Numbered from the stretch's first letter, positions 45,153 through 55,081 are shown. The stretch: DNA of 64,000 bases from Nisaea nitritireducens (GCF_014904795.1 NZ_JACZFS010000038.1:57192-121191), one strand, 5' to 3'. Notes: generated by a model not told the origin, from the letters alone. Program-made: numbers and translations.

Positions 45153-46565
45153 ATGCGTAACAAAACACTTATATGGCTTGCGGTCTGGTTGGCCGTGCTA
45201 GAGGCGTTGGCGCTCTTCGCGATCAATATCGTCGCCTATGCGATCCGCAACAGAAGCTTCGATCTGCCTGAAGGATATCTGCTCGGCGGGCTATTCATCT
45301 GTGCGCTTTATCTGGTCTGCGGGATCAGCCAGAGCAGCTATGCCTTTCACCGCAGCGATGCGGGACGGATCCATGTCATGCAGGCTTTGCGCTGCTGGAT
45401 CGGCACGATGATCATCTTTGTGGTCGCGCTCTATGCCTTCAAGATATCTGAAGATTTCTCGCGCCTCTGGTTGCTCGAAATGGTCCTGGGTGGGAGCGTT
45501 GCCCTTATCGTGGTGCGGACCGCTGTGCTGGCCTGGGTCGCCAAGGTGCGCCGTAGTGGCCGGTTCGCGAGCCGGGTTGCCGTGCTAGGCTCGCCGCGGT
45601 TGGTAAAAGAAGCTGTTGAGACATTACTGAGCTTTCGCGGTGGGCCTCGCCTGGTCGGCGGCTTCGTCAGTGACGGGCTTGGCAACGAGACCCTGCAAAA
45701 CGTGCCTTTGCTAGGTAGTGAGGAGAGCCTCCGCCGGATCATCGCCGCCGGACGGGTCGATGATGTTCTGCTGTGTTATGAGCCCGACGAGGAAGTCGCG
45801 TTTCGCGCCGCGCTTGGCACCCTGAGGAACGAGCCGGTGAATATCCGCTTGCGGCTGCCGTCCTATCTGCATGGCGTGCCGGCGTTAGGGATAGACCGTG
45901 TCGCGGGACAGGCCGGTCTGATTCTGGCGGATCTTCCCATCGGCGGTTGGGCGGGTGTGCAGAAGCGTTGCGTCGATCTGTTTCTTGGCGGAACCCTGCT
46001 CGTTATGCTGGCGCCGATCATGCTGATCATCGCGCTTGCCATCCTGATCACGATGGGCCGCCCTGTGCTGTTCCGGCAGAAGCGATACGGTTTTAACAAT
46101 AACGAATTCATGATGCTGAAATTCCGCAGCATGCGGCGGGAAGATGGCGAGGGCGATGCCAGCGATCCCGAAACGGGGCTGCGTCTTCGGCAAGCGACGC
46201 GGGATGACCCGCGAATCACCGCGCTGGGCCGTTTTTTGCGTCGGACCAGCCTGGATGAACTGCCTCAACTTCTGAATGTGCTGGGTGGCAGCATGTCGCT
46301 GGTCGGGCCGCGCCCGCACGCGGTCTCCCACAACAAGCATTATGCGGGCCTGATTGACGGCTATCTCGGCCGCCATAGGGTCAAGCCCGGTATCACCGGC
46401 TGGGCTCAGGTGAACGGTTTGCGCGGAGAGACCGATACGCTCGACAAGATGCGCCACCGGGTCGAGCTTGACCTGCATTACATCGAAAACTGGTCTCTCG
46501 GCTTCGACCTGAAGATACTTGCCCTGACGGTGATTGAGGTCGGGACCGGTCGCTCGGCCTATTGA
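45153..46565 (+). CDS. Polyprenyl glycosylphosphotransferase (EPS priming enzyme)
   Basis: This 470-residue inner-membrane enzyme of the WbaP/WcaJ/PssY type transfers a sugar-1-phosphate to undecaprenyl phosphate to start the repeat unit. Four N-terminal hydrophobic helices and a central CoA-binding-like Rossmann domain (VAVLGSPRLVKEAV) are followed by the catalytic domain with KRCVDLFLGG, RQKRYGFNNNEF, MLKFRSMR, DELPQLLNVL, SLVGPRPH and KPGITGWAQVNGLRGET. All motifs are intact. Its 3' end overlaps the convergent epimerase gene by 7 bp. Confidence 0.93.
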   Translation: MRNKTLIWLAVWLAVLEALALFAINIVAYAIRNRSFDLPEGYLLGGLFICALYLVCGISQSSYAFHRSDAGRIHVMQALRCWIGTMIIFVVALYAFKISEDFSRLWLLEMVLGGSVALIVVRTAVLAWVAKVRRSGRFASRVAVLGSPRLVKEAVETLLSFRGGPRLVGGFVSDGLGNETLQNVPLLGSEESLRRIIAAGRVDDVLLCYEPDEEVAFRAALGTLRNEPVNIRLRLPSYLHGVPALGIDRVAGQAGLILADLPIGGWAGVQKRCVDLFLGGTLLVMLAPIMLIIALAILITMGRPVLFRQKRYGFNNNEFMMLKFRSMRREDGEGDASDPETGLRLRQATRDDPRITALGRFLRRTSLDELPQLLNVLGGSMSLVGPRPHAVSHNKHYAGLIDGYLGRHRVKPGITGWAQVNGLRGETDTLDKMRHRVELDLHYIENWSLGFDLKILALTVIEVGTGRSAY

Positions 46566-47485
46566 AGATCTGTGCCGCGCTGCCAGGCGAGGGTGCGCTG
46601 CAAGCCGTCCGCCAGCGCCACTTCAGCGCGAAAGCCGAATTGCTCGGCCGCTCGCCGGGGATCCCCCAGTGAATGGGCCACGCCACTGGACCGGCCGGGA
46701 CCGGGCTCGATCCGGATATCGCCGCCGCAAAGGTGCCTGATCTTTAGGGCGAGCTCCCTCACACTGGTGGCGATGCCGGTGCATCCATTGACGATCACGG
46801 CGCCGGGTCGAGGTTGCGAGATGGCGGCGATCAGCAATCGGACGAGATCGTCGATGTAGATGAAATCCCGGCTCTGGCTTCCGTCGCCATTCACCCGAAG
46901 CGGGTCTCCCGAGAGCGCGGCGGCGATAAAGCGCGAGATCACACCGGCATAGGGTGAGCTTGCATCCTGCCCCGGGCCATAGACGTTGAAAGGCCGGACG
47001 ATGGTGGCTGACAAACCGTTCTCCGCAGCTTTCAGGGCATATTGCTCGCCCTGCAGCTTGTCGGCGCCATAGGCGGACAGCGGTCGGCAAGGATAGGCCT
47101 CGGAAACAGCCCCGGGTCCCGCGTCGCCATAAACCGCTGCGGAGGAGATGAGTACGAGCGGAATGCGGCTGCGCGTTGCGGCGGCAACGGCATTGGCCGC
47201 ACCACCCGCATTTACGGCATGAGCCCGCTCCGGGTTCGCCTCGGCCGCAGCGATGGATGCTATCGCCGCCAAATGGATCACGCCGTCTACGCCTTCTGCC
47301 AACCTGGCGAGTGTGCCCGCATCGGTAACGCAACCTTCTTCAAGGCGCGCAGCCGCCGGCAATTTCGCCGGATTGCCGGAAGACAGATCGTCCAACACGG
47401 TGGCGCTGTGTCCGGCCTGCAGCAAGGCGGCGGTAAGGTGCAGGCCGATAAAGCCGCACCCGCCGGTGATGAGATAGCGGGCCAT
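46559..47485 (-). CDS. NAD-dependent sugar epimerase/dehydratase
   Basis: The protein has 308 residues from the ATG at 47485, which overlaps the upstream WecG-like stop (TGATG); a longer frame to 47611 lies inside that gene and is not used. It is an extended SDR with YLITGGCGFIGLHL, catalytic SSAAVYGD and YGADKLQGE (YxxxK), RPFNVYGPGQ and SRDFIYIDDLV. It most resembles UDP-glucose/galactose 4-epimerase-type enzymes making nucleotide sugars. It is last in the minus-strand glycosyltransferase run. Confidence 0.88.
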   Translation of the reverse strand: MARYLITGGCGFIGLHLTAALLQAGHSATVLDDLSSGNPAKLPAAARLEEGCVTDAGTLARLAEGVDGVIHLAAIASIAAAEANPERAHAVNAGGAANAVAAATRSRIPLVLISSAAVYGDAGPGAVSEAYPCRPLSAYGADKLQGEQYALKAAENGLSATIVRPFNVYGPGQDASSPYAGVISRFIAAALSGDPLRVNGDGSQSRDFIYIDDLVRLLIAAISQPRPGAVIVNGCTGIATSVRELALKIRHLCGGDIRIEPGPGRSSGVAHSLGDPRRAAEQFGFRAEVALADGLQRTLAWQRGTDLQ

Positions 47486-48267
47486 CAGCCTTTGCTCCGC
47501 TTGCACCAGTGGGAGATCAGATCGAGCAGGGCGAACCAGATGAAGCGGGTATTGTGCAGGAGGTAGCGGCCGAGCAGACGGCGTGGCTCCTGGATCAGGC
47601 GGTAAAGCCATTCGAGGCCGAGAGACTGCATCGCGCGTGGCGCCCGTTCCAACCGGCCCGACAGGAAATTGAAGGCGGCGCCGATGCCGACCATTGTGCC
47701 GTTAACGGCAGCGCTGTGCCGGGACATCCAGAATTCCTGGCGCGGGCAGCCGAGGCCGATGAAGACCAGTCTGGCGCTGCTGGCATCGATGCGTTTGGCC
47801 GTCTCCGCGTCAAACTCCGGACGGTGAGGCAGCAGGGGCGGGCTCTCCCAGCCCACGACGTTCAGTTTCGGGTGGGTCACTGCGAGGGCACGGCGCAGGT
47901 CATCGAGCTCATCCGGCATGCCGCCATAGAAATAAACCGGCAGGCCTTCGCCTTCCGCCCGGCTGATCAGCCAGGCCGCAAGATCCGGCCCGGCCACCCG
48001 CTCGCTGTCGCGGTGCCCTTTCAGAGCGAGCGTCCATTTCACCGGCATGCCGTCCGGCACGATCAGGGCGGCGCCGTCCAGCGCTGACGCGAAATCCGGG
48101 TCGGCCTTGGCGAGCGAGAGAGGGTGGGCCCCGGAGACGCAGATATAGGCCGGCTTTGCAGACCGTGCGCGTGCAAGGATGGCCTCCCCGATCTGAGCAA
48201 AACGTCCCGCGGCGATCCTGCGGCCCAGCACCGTTACCGTTTCGATATCGTTACTATCTTCGATCAC
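47485..48267 (-). CDS. WecG/TagA/CpsF-family glycosyltransferase
   Basis: The protein has 260 residues from GTG 48267, giving a GTGA overlap with the upstream glycosyltransferase stop; the extended frame to 48378 is shadow. GT26 signatures are present: ICVSGAHPLSLAKADPDF, LIVPDGMPVKW, YFYGG, VFIGLGCPRQEFWM and GIGAAFNFLSGRLERAPRAM. Such enzymes add N-acetylmannosaminuronate or similar sugars to a lipid-linked acceptor. It is coupled to both neighbours. Confidence 0.9.
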   Translation of the reverse strand: MIEDSNDIETVTVLGRRIAAGRFAQIGEAILARARSAKPAYICVSGAHPLSLAKADPDFASALDGAALIVPDGMPVKWTLALKGHRDSERVAGPDLAAWLISRAEGEGLPVYFYGGMPDELDDLRRALAVTHPKLNVVGWESPPLLPHRPEFDAETAKRIDASSARLVFIGLGCPRQEFWMSRHSAAVNGTMVGIGAAFNFLSGRLERAPRAMQSLGLEWLYRLIQEPRRLLGRYLLHNTRFIWFALLDLISHWCKRSKG

Positions 48268-49439
48268 ACGCGCGCTCCGTCGCCGGTCATCAGGCTCTCG
48301 TAGATCGCAGTTTGCTGTGCCGTCGTCCCTGCCGTGGTCAGATGCTTCTCGTAATGTTCCCGCGCCTCTGCACCCCATCGCCGCAAACGTTGCGGATCGG
48401 CGAAGGCGGCGTCGATGGTGCCGGTCATGCTTTCCGGATCGAACGGATCAAAGTGGGCGCCGGTCCGGTCTTCCTGCACCAGCTCGCCAAGCGCACCGAT
48501 ATTGGAGGCCAGCACCGGCAAGGAGGAGGCAAAGGCTTCCGCGATGACCATCGGAAAATTCTCGTAGCAGCGGGATGGGATGATGCAAACCGCAGCCCGG
48601 CGCATCTCGTCGTTGATAGCCTCGGATCCGAGGGACCCAAGCGCGACAGCGCGGCCATCCCGCACGGCTTCGTCCAGAACCGGTGCGTCGGGGCCGTCGC
48701 CGATCACGCGCAGGGGCGGCCAGTCTTTTTTCCAGAGGCGGAGCAGCGGCGCGATCCCCTTTTCCGGCGAAAGGCGTCCGACATAGAGAGCGCCGGATCT
48801 TTCCCGCTCTTCCGGTCTTGCGGCAAAGAGCGCGCCCGGGCTGTTCGGTTTCACGGTGATCCGGCCTGAGGGAAACCCGGCGGCGACAAAACGGCTCTTC
48901 GAGAATTCCGAGAGGGCGATGAAGCGGTCGACCGACCGGCTCCAGGTGCCTTTGTCACGGTGGTGCGCGATCATGCGTGCGAGGGCGAAAGACCCGAGGG
49001 CGGAGTTGCGATAACAGCGGTGCAGCACGGCTTGATAAGGGCTGGCGCCGACACAATCCTCGCAGATCCGGCCGTCGCGCATAAGCAGGGCCGAGGCGCA
49101 GATGTTCCGGTAATTATGCAGTGTCTGCACGACGGGCACGCCGAGGTCGCGCGCGGCGTCATACAGCGAAGCGGTGATCAGCGGGAATATGTTGTGGGCA
49201 TGGATTATGTCGGGTGCATGCTCCGCGATCTCCGCGCGAAGCTCCGCCCGGAGCGCGTCCGTGCCCGGCAGCGACCAGGCTGTTTTCGCCTTGTCCCAGA
49301 TCGTCGAGATGACTGCGTTGTCTCGTTCGAGAATTGAAACGTCGTGACCTGCCTCGCGCAATGCGGCCATCTCGGCCTCGACGGCCCGGTCCTCTCCCCC
49401 CGTCTGTTGGTAGCGGCAATGAGCGAATAGGATCTTCAT
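48264..49439 (-). CDS. GT4-type glycosyltransferase
   Basis: The protein has 391 residues from the ATG at 49439 (MKILFAHCRYQQTGGEDRAVEAEM), which overlaps the upstream gene stop by ATGA; the long frame to 49907 is a shadow of that gene. It has a GT-B fold with VQTLHNYRNICA, a cysteine-containing segment ICEDCVGASPYQAVLHRCYR, ALYVGRLSPEKGI and the donor-binding EX7E-like ENFPMVIAEAFA. It adds one sugar to the repeat unit. Substrate unknown. Confidence 0.89.
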   Translation of the reverse strand: MKILFAHCRYQQTGGEDRAVEAEMAALREAGHDVSILERDNAVISTIWDKAKTAWSLPGTDALRAELRAEIAEHAPDIIHAHNIFPLITASLYDAARDLGVPVVQTLHNYRNICASALLMRDGRICEDCVGASPYQAVLHRCYRNSALGSFALARMIAHHRDKGTWSRSVDRFIALSEFSKSRFVAAGFPSGRITVKPNSPGALFAARPEERERSGALYVGRLSPEKGIAPLLRLWKKDWPPLRVIGDGPDAPVLDEAVRDGRAVALGSLGSEAINDEMRRAAVCIIPSRCYENFPMVIAEAFASSLPVLASNIGALGELVQEDRTGAHFDPFDPESMTGTIDAAFADPQRLRRWGAEAREHYEKHLTTAGTTAQQTAIYESLMTGDGARV

Positions 49440-50599
49440 GTGTCCCATACCGTCTCGATGGCCTGCATTATGCGCCGGACCGTGTTTGCGTGCGAGAAGC
49501 GCGCGGCTTTCAGGCGAGCGGCTTCTCCCATGGCGATCCGGGCATCTGCCGGAGTATCGAGCGCGCGGCTGAGCGTGGCGTCGGTCGCTGCCGGGTCGGC
49601 TGGATCGAAAAGCCAGCCATCTTCCCCGTCCGTGACCATTTCCTCGGCCGCCTGGGCCCGGCAGCTCGCCAGCACCGGCAAGCCCGTCGCCATGGCTTCG
49701 TTGACGACCAGACCCCATTCGTCGGCCAGGGTGGGGAAAGCCAACAGGTCGGCATCGGCCATCAGGGCGGGGACATCTTCGTAGGCCACGTCGCCTAGCA
49801 GGGTCAGTCTGAGGTTGGCCGGCAGCACCAATGCTTCCAGCGCCGCCCTTTCCGGCCCGTCGCCGATCAGGCGCCAGTCCAAGGCCCGGTCCGGATGGGC
49901 CTCGCACCAGGCAATCAGGTGCAACAGGAAAGGCCGGAGCCCCTTGCGCTGAATCAAACTGCCGACCGTGACCAGTCGGAAGGGGCGCTCGTCGTCGTCT
50001 GCTGCAGGCCGGGTGGTTGTGTCGAGATCCGCGAACCGGTCAAGATCGGTCGACTGGTGAATGCGGAAAATCCGCTCGGGCGCGAAGCCGATGCTCTCCA
50101 GATAGCTGGCACCGGAGGCGCCATTCGTCATGGCCCCGTCCGAAAACTTCGCCATCACCCGCCGGAGGGCCGAACGCGCCCACCCGCGGCCGCGCTCGCT
50201 GTGCTCGGACAATGTGGCCCAGACCAGCAGCCTGGTGCGCCGGCCAAGAAGCGGTGCCAGACAGCGATAAAGGCACGCCTGCAGGGTGCGGGCACCGAAC
50301 TCGGAGCTGATGACAATATCCGGGGCCAGCGCGCAGAGGCGCGGGAGCATGTCGATGCTCAGATGCGTGGACAGGTCTTCACCGAACCCGTCCGGGTGGC
50401 GCCGCCGATAGGGCAGGGTGAGGGAGCGGGAGACGCGGACATCGAGACCGCGCCAGTCCGTCTTCCAGGAGCGGTCCGCTTCCATGCCGGTGGAGACAAG
50501 CACGGTCAGCCGGCGCACCTCCCGCTCCAGCGCCTGTAACAGCGCGACGCGGTAGGGCGGCACGATGTTAAGAAGCAGGGCGACGGAGCAGCGGGGCAT
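49436..50599 (-). CDS. GT4-type glycosyltransferase
   Basis: This 387-residue GT-B fold enzyme has VTVGSLIQRKGLRPFL and the donor-site LADEWGLVVNEAMATGLPVLAS, the retaining GT4 pattern with glutamates E-x7-E. The ATG at 50599 begins inside the end of the polymerase gene (32-bp overlap with the CDS ending at 50568). Together with the neighbouring glycosyltransferases it would build the repeat unit on the inner leaflet. Donor sugar is not predictable. Confidence 0.89.
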   Translation of the reverse strand: MPRCSVALLLNIVPPYRVALLQALEREVRRLTVLVSTGMEADRSWKTDWRGLDVRVSRSLTLPYRRRHPDGFGEDLSTHLSIDMLPRLCALAPDIVISSEFGARTLQACLYRCLAPLLGRRTRLLVWATLSEHSERGRGWARSALRRVMAKFSDGAMTNGASGASYLESIGFAPERIFRIHQSTDLDRFADLDTTTRPAADDDERPFRLVTVGSLIQRKGLRPFLLHLIAWCEAHPDRALDWRLIGDGPERAALEALVLPANLRLTLLGDVAYEDVPALMADADLLAFPTLADEWGLVVNEAMATGLPVLASCRAQAAEEMVTDGEDGWLFDPADPAATDATLSRALDTPADARIAMGEAARLKAARFSHANTVRRIMQAIETVWDT

Positions 50600-51869
50600 G
50601 CGGGATCGATCCCAATACGAGGCCGGAGAGGATGAAAATCGGGACCATGTTGTAGAAATAGATCAGCACATTGTCGGTCAACATCAGGGCAAGCAGCGTG
50701 ACCTGCGCCAGCAGCGTCGAGGCACCGATAGAGGTTTCACGGGCGCCCCATTTCCGGAACCGGGTATATTGCCGGCGGCAGGCCGCCATCATGGTGCCGA
50801 AGGCGCCGAACCAGAGCATGATGCCAATAATCCCGTAATCGTGCCAGATCCGCAGATAGTCGTTATGCGGTTGTTCGATCCCGGCATGCAGAACCGACAG
50901 GGCTTCCGAGCTGGAGGCAGGGCCCTTGCCGACGAACGGCGCTTCGATGGCGGAGTTGATGACCGTGGTCCAGGCCAGAATCCGGCCCATCGTATTGATC
51001 TTCACGCCGCCGACCGCCGCCGACAGATCGCCGGTGAAGAAACGCTGCTTCAGCGGTTCGAAATTCAGCAGCATGAAAGCGGCGACCCCGACGGCGACCG
51101 TGAGAATGGCGATCATCCGGAACCAGCCGGCAAAACTGTTCAGCCGGAGCTGGGACAGAATGAAGACGCCGAGCCCCATGCCCATCGCGGCACGCGAGAG
51201 GGACAGCACCACCACGGCATAGAGGAACAGGGCGAGCCAGAGATCGGTGCGCGAGCCGTGCCGCCAGTAGCCGCAATGGATGGCGATACCGATCAGCAGG
51301 AAGCCGGCGAGGGACCGCGGCGCGAAAATTTCCAGATGGCCAAAACCGAGCACCGGGATCGCCAGCACGTAGATCACCGCCGGAATCCAGATCGCTATCA
51401 ATATCGCCCGGACAATGGAGCGGGTCGGCGCGCGGATACTCTTCGCTACCTGTGCCGCAATTATGAAGGCGAGGATGCTTGAGATGATAACAACTGTGTT
51501 CTGAATGCCCTGTACCGTCAGCCGGTAGAAGATGAACCCGTAGGCGATCCAGGCGGTGAACAGGACGAACATGAAGATCGGCCAGCGAATCTCGCGCACG
51601 ACGTAGGGCCGCATCAGGAAATGCATGATCAGCAGCACGACGAAAAACAGAGTGAGAAAGCCGCCGAGCGAGATCTGCGGAATGATCCTGAACTGGGCCG
51701 GAATGGTGACAAGGGCCTGGGTGAAGATGATGACCATCAGCAGCGACACGCTGAGCGGCGCCGCATGCCCGAGCTGCCGGGTGCCGCTGGCGCTGCGGTA
51801 AAAGGCGGCGCGGGCTCTGTCGGGGTTGGCTCCGTCCGGCTCTCCGGGTATGCGAGGGTATCGCGCCAT
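50568..51869 (-). CDS. O-antigen ligase / Wzy-like polymerase
   Basis: The protein has 433 residues from the ATG at 51869, two bases after the GT2 stop. About 11 predicted membrane helices and a large periplasmic loop containing GRILAWTTVINSAIEAPFVGKGPASS and the conserved HNDYLRIWHDYGIIG place it in the WaaL/Wzy superfamily. In a locus with Wza, Wzc, a priming transferase and a flippase, a polymerase role (Wzy) is more likely than lipid A ligation; sequence alone does not separate them. Confidence 0.86.
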   Translation of the reverse strand: MARYPRIPGEPDGANPDRARAAFYRSASGTRQLGHAAPLSVSLLMVIIFTQALVTIPAQFRIIPQISLGGFLTLFFVVLLIMHFLMRPYVVREIRWPIFMFVLFTAWIAYGFIFYRLTVQGIQNTVVIISSILAFIIAAQVAKSIRAPTRSIVRAILIAIWIPAVIYVLAIPVLGFGHLEIFAPRSLAGFLLIGIAIHCGYWRHGSRTDLWLALFLYAVVVLSLSRAAMGMGLGVFILSQLRLNSFAGWFRMIAILTVAVGVAAFMLLNFEPLKQRFFTGDLSAAVGGVKINTMGRILAWTTVINSAIEAPFVGKGPASSSEALSVLHAGIEQPHNDYLRIWHDYGIIGIMLWFGAFGTMMAACRRQYTRFRKWGARETSIGASTLLAQVTLLALMLTDNVLIYFYNMVPIFILSGLVLGSIPHAPLLRRPAS

Positions 51870-51871
51870 GG

Positions 51872-52693
51872 TCAGGCTGTTCCCGATGGTGCGTGCAGTT
51901 GGCCACCCAGGTTTTTCATGCCGAGCCGGATGGACCGGGCGGCAGCGGCGAGCTGCGCCCACAGTGGAATCGCCATGGTGCTGCGCGCCTCGGCCCGTAT
52001 CCGGGACAGGGCATCGGCATAGTCTTGCTGGCGCTGGGCTGCGAAATAGCTGTCGGCCCGGCGCTCACGGAGACAGGTCACGGTGTCCGTATGGCCAATT
52101 CCGCCGACCCGGAGAAGCCGGAAATAGAATGCATAGTCGATGCAGATATCGAACTGCTCATCGTACCCGCCAGCCTGCTCCCACGCCGCGCGGCGGAACA
52201 GCACGGTGGAATGAGTGATTCGGTTGGAGGCGTACAGCAAGGCGGGGGTGATCCGGCTCATGCGCGCTTCTGGCTCCATTCCGGCTGGTCGTTCAGGTAT
52301 GGCACCCTCGAACATGATCGCTTCCGTGCAGGCCATTGCCAGTTCGGGGTTTGCTTCAAGCATCGGAAGGGTGGCCCGCAGGCGGTGCGGAAGGGCGATG
52401 TCGTCCGCATCGAGGATAGCGATATAGCGGCCCCCGGCTGCGGAGATCGCCTGATTGAGCGCGCGTGCCCGGCCCTGGCGGCCGCCCTCGATAACATGGA
52501 TTCGTGGATCGGCTGCAGCCTCGGCGCGTGCTGCCGCCAGCGTACCGTCCGTTGACCCATCGTCGAACAGGATGATTTCCACCGGTCCGTCCGCTTCCAG
52601 CATGGTTGCCGAGCGGAGGGCCCGTGCCACATGCGTCTCCGCCTGAAAAGCGGTGATGACAACGGAGACGAGAGGGGGGTCGGCCGCCACCAT
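51872..52693 (-). CDS. GT2-family glycosyltransferase
   Basis: This 273-residue GT-A fold inverting transferase has VSVVITAFQAETHVARAL, IILFDDGSTDGT, GRARALNQAISAAGGRYIAILDADD (the metal-binding DAD) and the acceptor-site region AAWEQAGGYDEQF. It has no membrane helix. It is first in the minus-strand polysaccharide run and is divergent from the methyltransferase; the 146-bp gap between them holds no ORF. Confidence 0.9.
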   Translation of the reverse strand: MVAADPPLVSVVITAFQAETHVARALRSATMLEADGPVEIILFDDGSTDGTLAAARAEAAADPRIHVIEGGRQGRARALNQAISAAGGRYIAILDADDIALPHRLRATLPMLEANPELAMACTEAIMFEGAIPERPAGMEPEARMSRITPALLYASNRITHSTVLFRRAAWEQAGGYDEQFDICIDYAFYFRLLRVGGIGHTDTVTCLRERRADSYFAAQRQQDYADALSRIRAEARSTMAIPLWAQLAAAARSIRLGMKNLGGQLHAPSGTA

Positions 52694-52839
52694 GTGTCCT
52701 CTGGTTAAAACGCGGGCAGGGGCAATTAACCTATCAGATCGCTACCCTGTCGTATATCGTGCCGGACCACGGGTTTTCGTGCTTTCGCAACCGGTTGTGC
52801 CGCAGTTTTGTGCAGTTTGGTTAATAGATCGTGTGCGTC

Positions 52840-53466
52840 ATGACTCTTCGCAGATTATTTTTCCAGTATTTCAGGCGTCCCCTGCGGGACTGGTATCAGG
52901 AACGCGCGTTGAAGCACGCGGTGGCTGCGGGTGTACCTCTTAAGATCGTGCTCGGCGGCTCGGCTTCGGCGCCGGACTGGTTTGGCTCCGATATCGGCTT
53001 TTTCGATGCGACGCGCGCGGCTGCTTGGGACGCGCTTGTCGGCCGCGAGGAAGCGGTCGACCGGCTGCTTGCGGAGCATGTGTTCGAGCATATTCCGCCG
53101 GATCTGATCCCGGCGGTACTGGAGAATGCTTTCCGTTATCTGAAGCCGGGCGGCACCATCCGGATTGCGGTCCCGGACGGACATAATCCCAACCCGGACT
53201 ATATCCGCCATGTCGAGCCCGGTGGGATCGGGCCCGGGGCGGACGATCACAAGCAGCTTTTTACAATAGAGAGCCTGAGTGCCGCTCTTGAGGCCGCCGG
53301 GTTCCGGGTTGAGCCCGGGGAGTGGTTCGATAGCGACGGGCAGTTCCACGAAGAGCCCTGGAGCGAGGAGCGGGGGAATATCTACCGCTGCAAGCGGCAC
53401 GGCACGCCGGACAAGAGCTTTTCCTCCTCGCATCTCTCGCTGCTGGTTGACGGTATCAAGCCATGA
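52840..53466 (+). CDS. SAM-dependent methyltransferase-like protein
   Basis: The protein has 208 residues from ATG 52840; GTG 52831 is an alternative and neither has a clear ribosome-binding site. It resembles class I methyltransferases of polysaccharide loci: EHVFEHIPPDLIPAVLENAFRYLKPGGTIRIAVPDGHNPN is the post-motif I/II region, but the N-terminal glycine-rich motif I is weak (KIVLGGSASAPDWFGSD). It may methylate a sugar, or be a degenerate relative. Its 3' end overlaps the convergent gene by 11 bp. Confidence 0.75.
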   Translation: MTLRRLFFQYFRRPLRDWYQERALKHAVAAGVPLKIVLGGSASAPDWFGSDIGFFDATRAAAWDALVGREEAVDRLLAEHVFEHIPPDLIPAVLENAFRYLKPGGTIRIAVPDGHNPNPDYIRHVEPGGIGPGADDHKQLFTIESLSAALEAAGFRVEPGEWFDSDGQFHEEPWSEERGNIYRCKRHGTPDKSFSSSHLSLLVDGIKP

Positions 53467-55081
53467 ACAGGATTCGGTAGCGCGCCGTCGTGATCTCGCC
53501 TGGCGGTGGCGGTGGCGCGGCATTGGACCAGACCCGGAGCCGCCCGCTGACGCCGTATTGAGGCTCGGCAGCGGTGACTTCAGTCAGCGGAAGATCGCTT
53601 TCCAGCCGGGCTCCGTCGAGCGCAAAGGCGGTGCCTCCTTCTGCCCGGGGCACCGGTACCACCGAAGCAGGCAACGTTAGCCAGGGCAGATGCAGAAGTG
53701 CGTCATCAGGTGCCTCGGTCAGTGTCAGGGCATCCTCGATATCTATTGACCCAGCCTCGAAGCGAAATCGCCGCTCGAAACGGAATGTGGCGGTCTCGCC
53801 GACGATTTTATCTGGCCCGGACCAGCGGAAATCAGTGCCGGAAAGCAGGGCGCGGAACGTGCCGTCATGCTGCTCAAAGACCGGAAGCGGAAGTGAGGGG
53901 GCGGTATAGATGCTGTTCGGCAAGGTCTCGTCGCCATAGGACGGCAAGGGCCGCGCGCCGTCGGCTGTGACGATGTAGGGCAGGGGCTGTGCCGCGGTGA
54001 TGGTACGGCGCGGCAGAGTGGTAATCGCGGAATAGGTCGCATTGCGGATGACCCGGATGCCGTCCGCGAGGCTGTCTTCCGCCGGAAGCGGCAGGGGAGT
54101 GCCGGGCTCGGGCGAGGCGGCGAGCTGTTCCGCCGCAAGCTTCAGAATCGCGCCGGAGAAGGCAAGATAATCCGGTGCGTTATTGTAGGAATGCCAGCCG
54201 ATCCGGCGTTGATGGGGATGATGTGGCGGTGGCGTGACCTCCTCCGTCTCGTCGATCCGGGTGATCATCAGGGGCAGGGTGCCATCGGACCCGACTGCCG
54301 CCTCCAGCCTGTCGGCGATGGCGCGCAGCAGGGCGATTGTGCCTTCCGGTGCGCAGCCAAGCCGGAGCCCGATAGCAAGGGCCAGCGCCGCGGCAGCATA
54401 CCCGAAGCTCTGAAACCGCCCGCGTCCGATGGCGTTCACCTCGCCATCATGCAGCGCGGTCCTGACAAGAGCGTGCAGGGCCTTGCGAAACCGCTCATGC
54501 AGATCGGCGGAAGGCTCTTCAAGTACCGCGATCTGGTAGCCCAGCAACGCGGTCGCGAAGGCATGATATTGCTGGGTCGGGGCGCCGCGCTGATCCTCGA
54601 TAAATCCGTCCGGTTTCTGGTAGACGGCAAGGGCCAGCCAGCGCTCTATCCGGCCGACAATCCTGTCGAACTGACCTGTGCCGGAAAGCCTGACGGTGCT
54701 GCGCAGCAGGGTCCAGTTGGCGACACGGTTGCGGATAAAGGACTGTTCGCCGAGCACATCTCCGGGTTCCCGATAGCCGGCGACAGGGCCCGACCGGAAC
54801 AACTCGACAAGGGCGAACCGCACGAATTCCCAGTGAAAACGGTTTTCCCAGGCACCGATCCGTGCCTGCTTGTCTTGCCGCTTCAAGCGTTCGAGCGCGG
54901 CGGCGATGTCGTCTCCAAAGCGCTCGGACCATCGTCCCCAGAGCATGGCGGCGAAAGCAGTGCCGTAGAATTCCGTCTCTGCGAAACCTTTCTCGGGATC
55001 GCATTGAGCAGCCAGCGCTCCGGCGATCTGTTCAGATATCCGGTCAAACCGCGCACCGACGGTGCCTTCAGGAACGCTCAA
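53456..55081 (-). CDS. Unrecognised protein, possible alpha-toroid carbohydrate enzyme
   Basis: The 541-residue protein has no signal peptide. The N-terminal 330 residues look like repeated helix pairs (FHWEFVRFALVELF, WLALAVYQKPDGFIEDQ, YHAFATALLGYQIAV, FGYAAAALALAIGL) as in alpha/alpha toroids, with the aromatic/His motif RRIGWHSYNNAPDYLAFSG near residue 300. The C-terminal 200 residues are beta-rich. This layout is seen in heparinase-type lyases and related enzymes, but I see no family signature. It overlaps the next gene upstream by 14 bp and lies in the polysaccharide cluster. Function: unknown, possibly polymer cleavage or modification. Confidence 0.7.
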   Translation of the reverse strand: MSVPEGTVGARFDRISEQIAGALAAQCDPEKGFAETEFYGTAFAAMLWGRWSERFGDDIAAALERLKRQDKQARIGAWENRFHWEFVRFALVELFRSGPVAGYREPGDVLGEQSFIRNRVANWTLLRSTVRLSGTGQFDRIVGRIERWLALAVYQKPDGFIEDQRGAPTQQYHAFATALLGYQIAVLEEPSADLHERFRKALHALVRTALHDGEVNAIGRGRFQSFGYAAAALALAIGLRLGCAPEGTIALLRAIADRLEAAVGSDGTLPLMITRIDETEEVTPPPHHPHQRRIGWHSYNNAPDYLAFSGAILKLAAEQLAASPEPGTPLPLPAEDSLADGIRVIRNATYSAITTLPRRTITAAQPLPYIVTADGARPLPSYGDETLPNSIYTAPSLPLPVFEQHDGTFRALLSGTDFRWSGPDKIVGETATFRFERRFRFEAGSIDIEDALTLTEAPDDALLHLPWLTLPASVVPVPRAEGGTAFALDGARLESDLPLTEVTAAEPQYGVSGRLRVWSNAAPPPPPGEITTARYRILFMA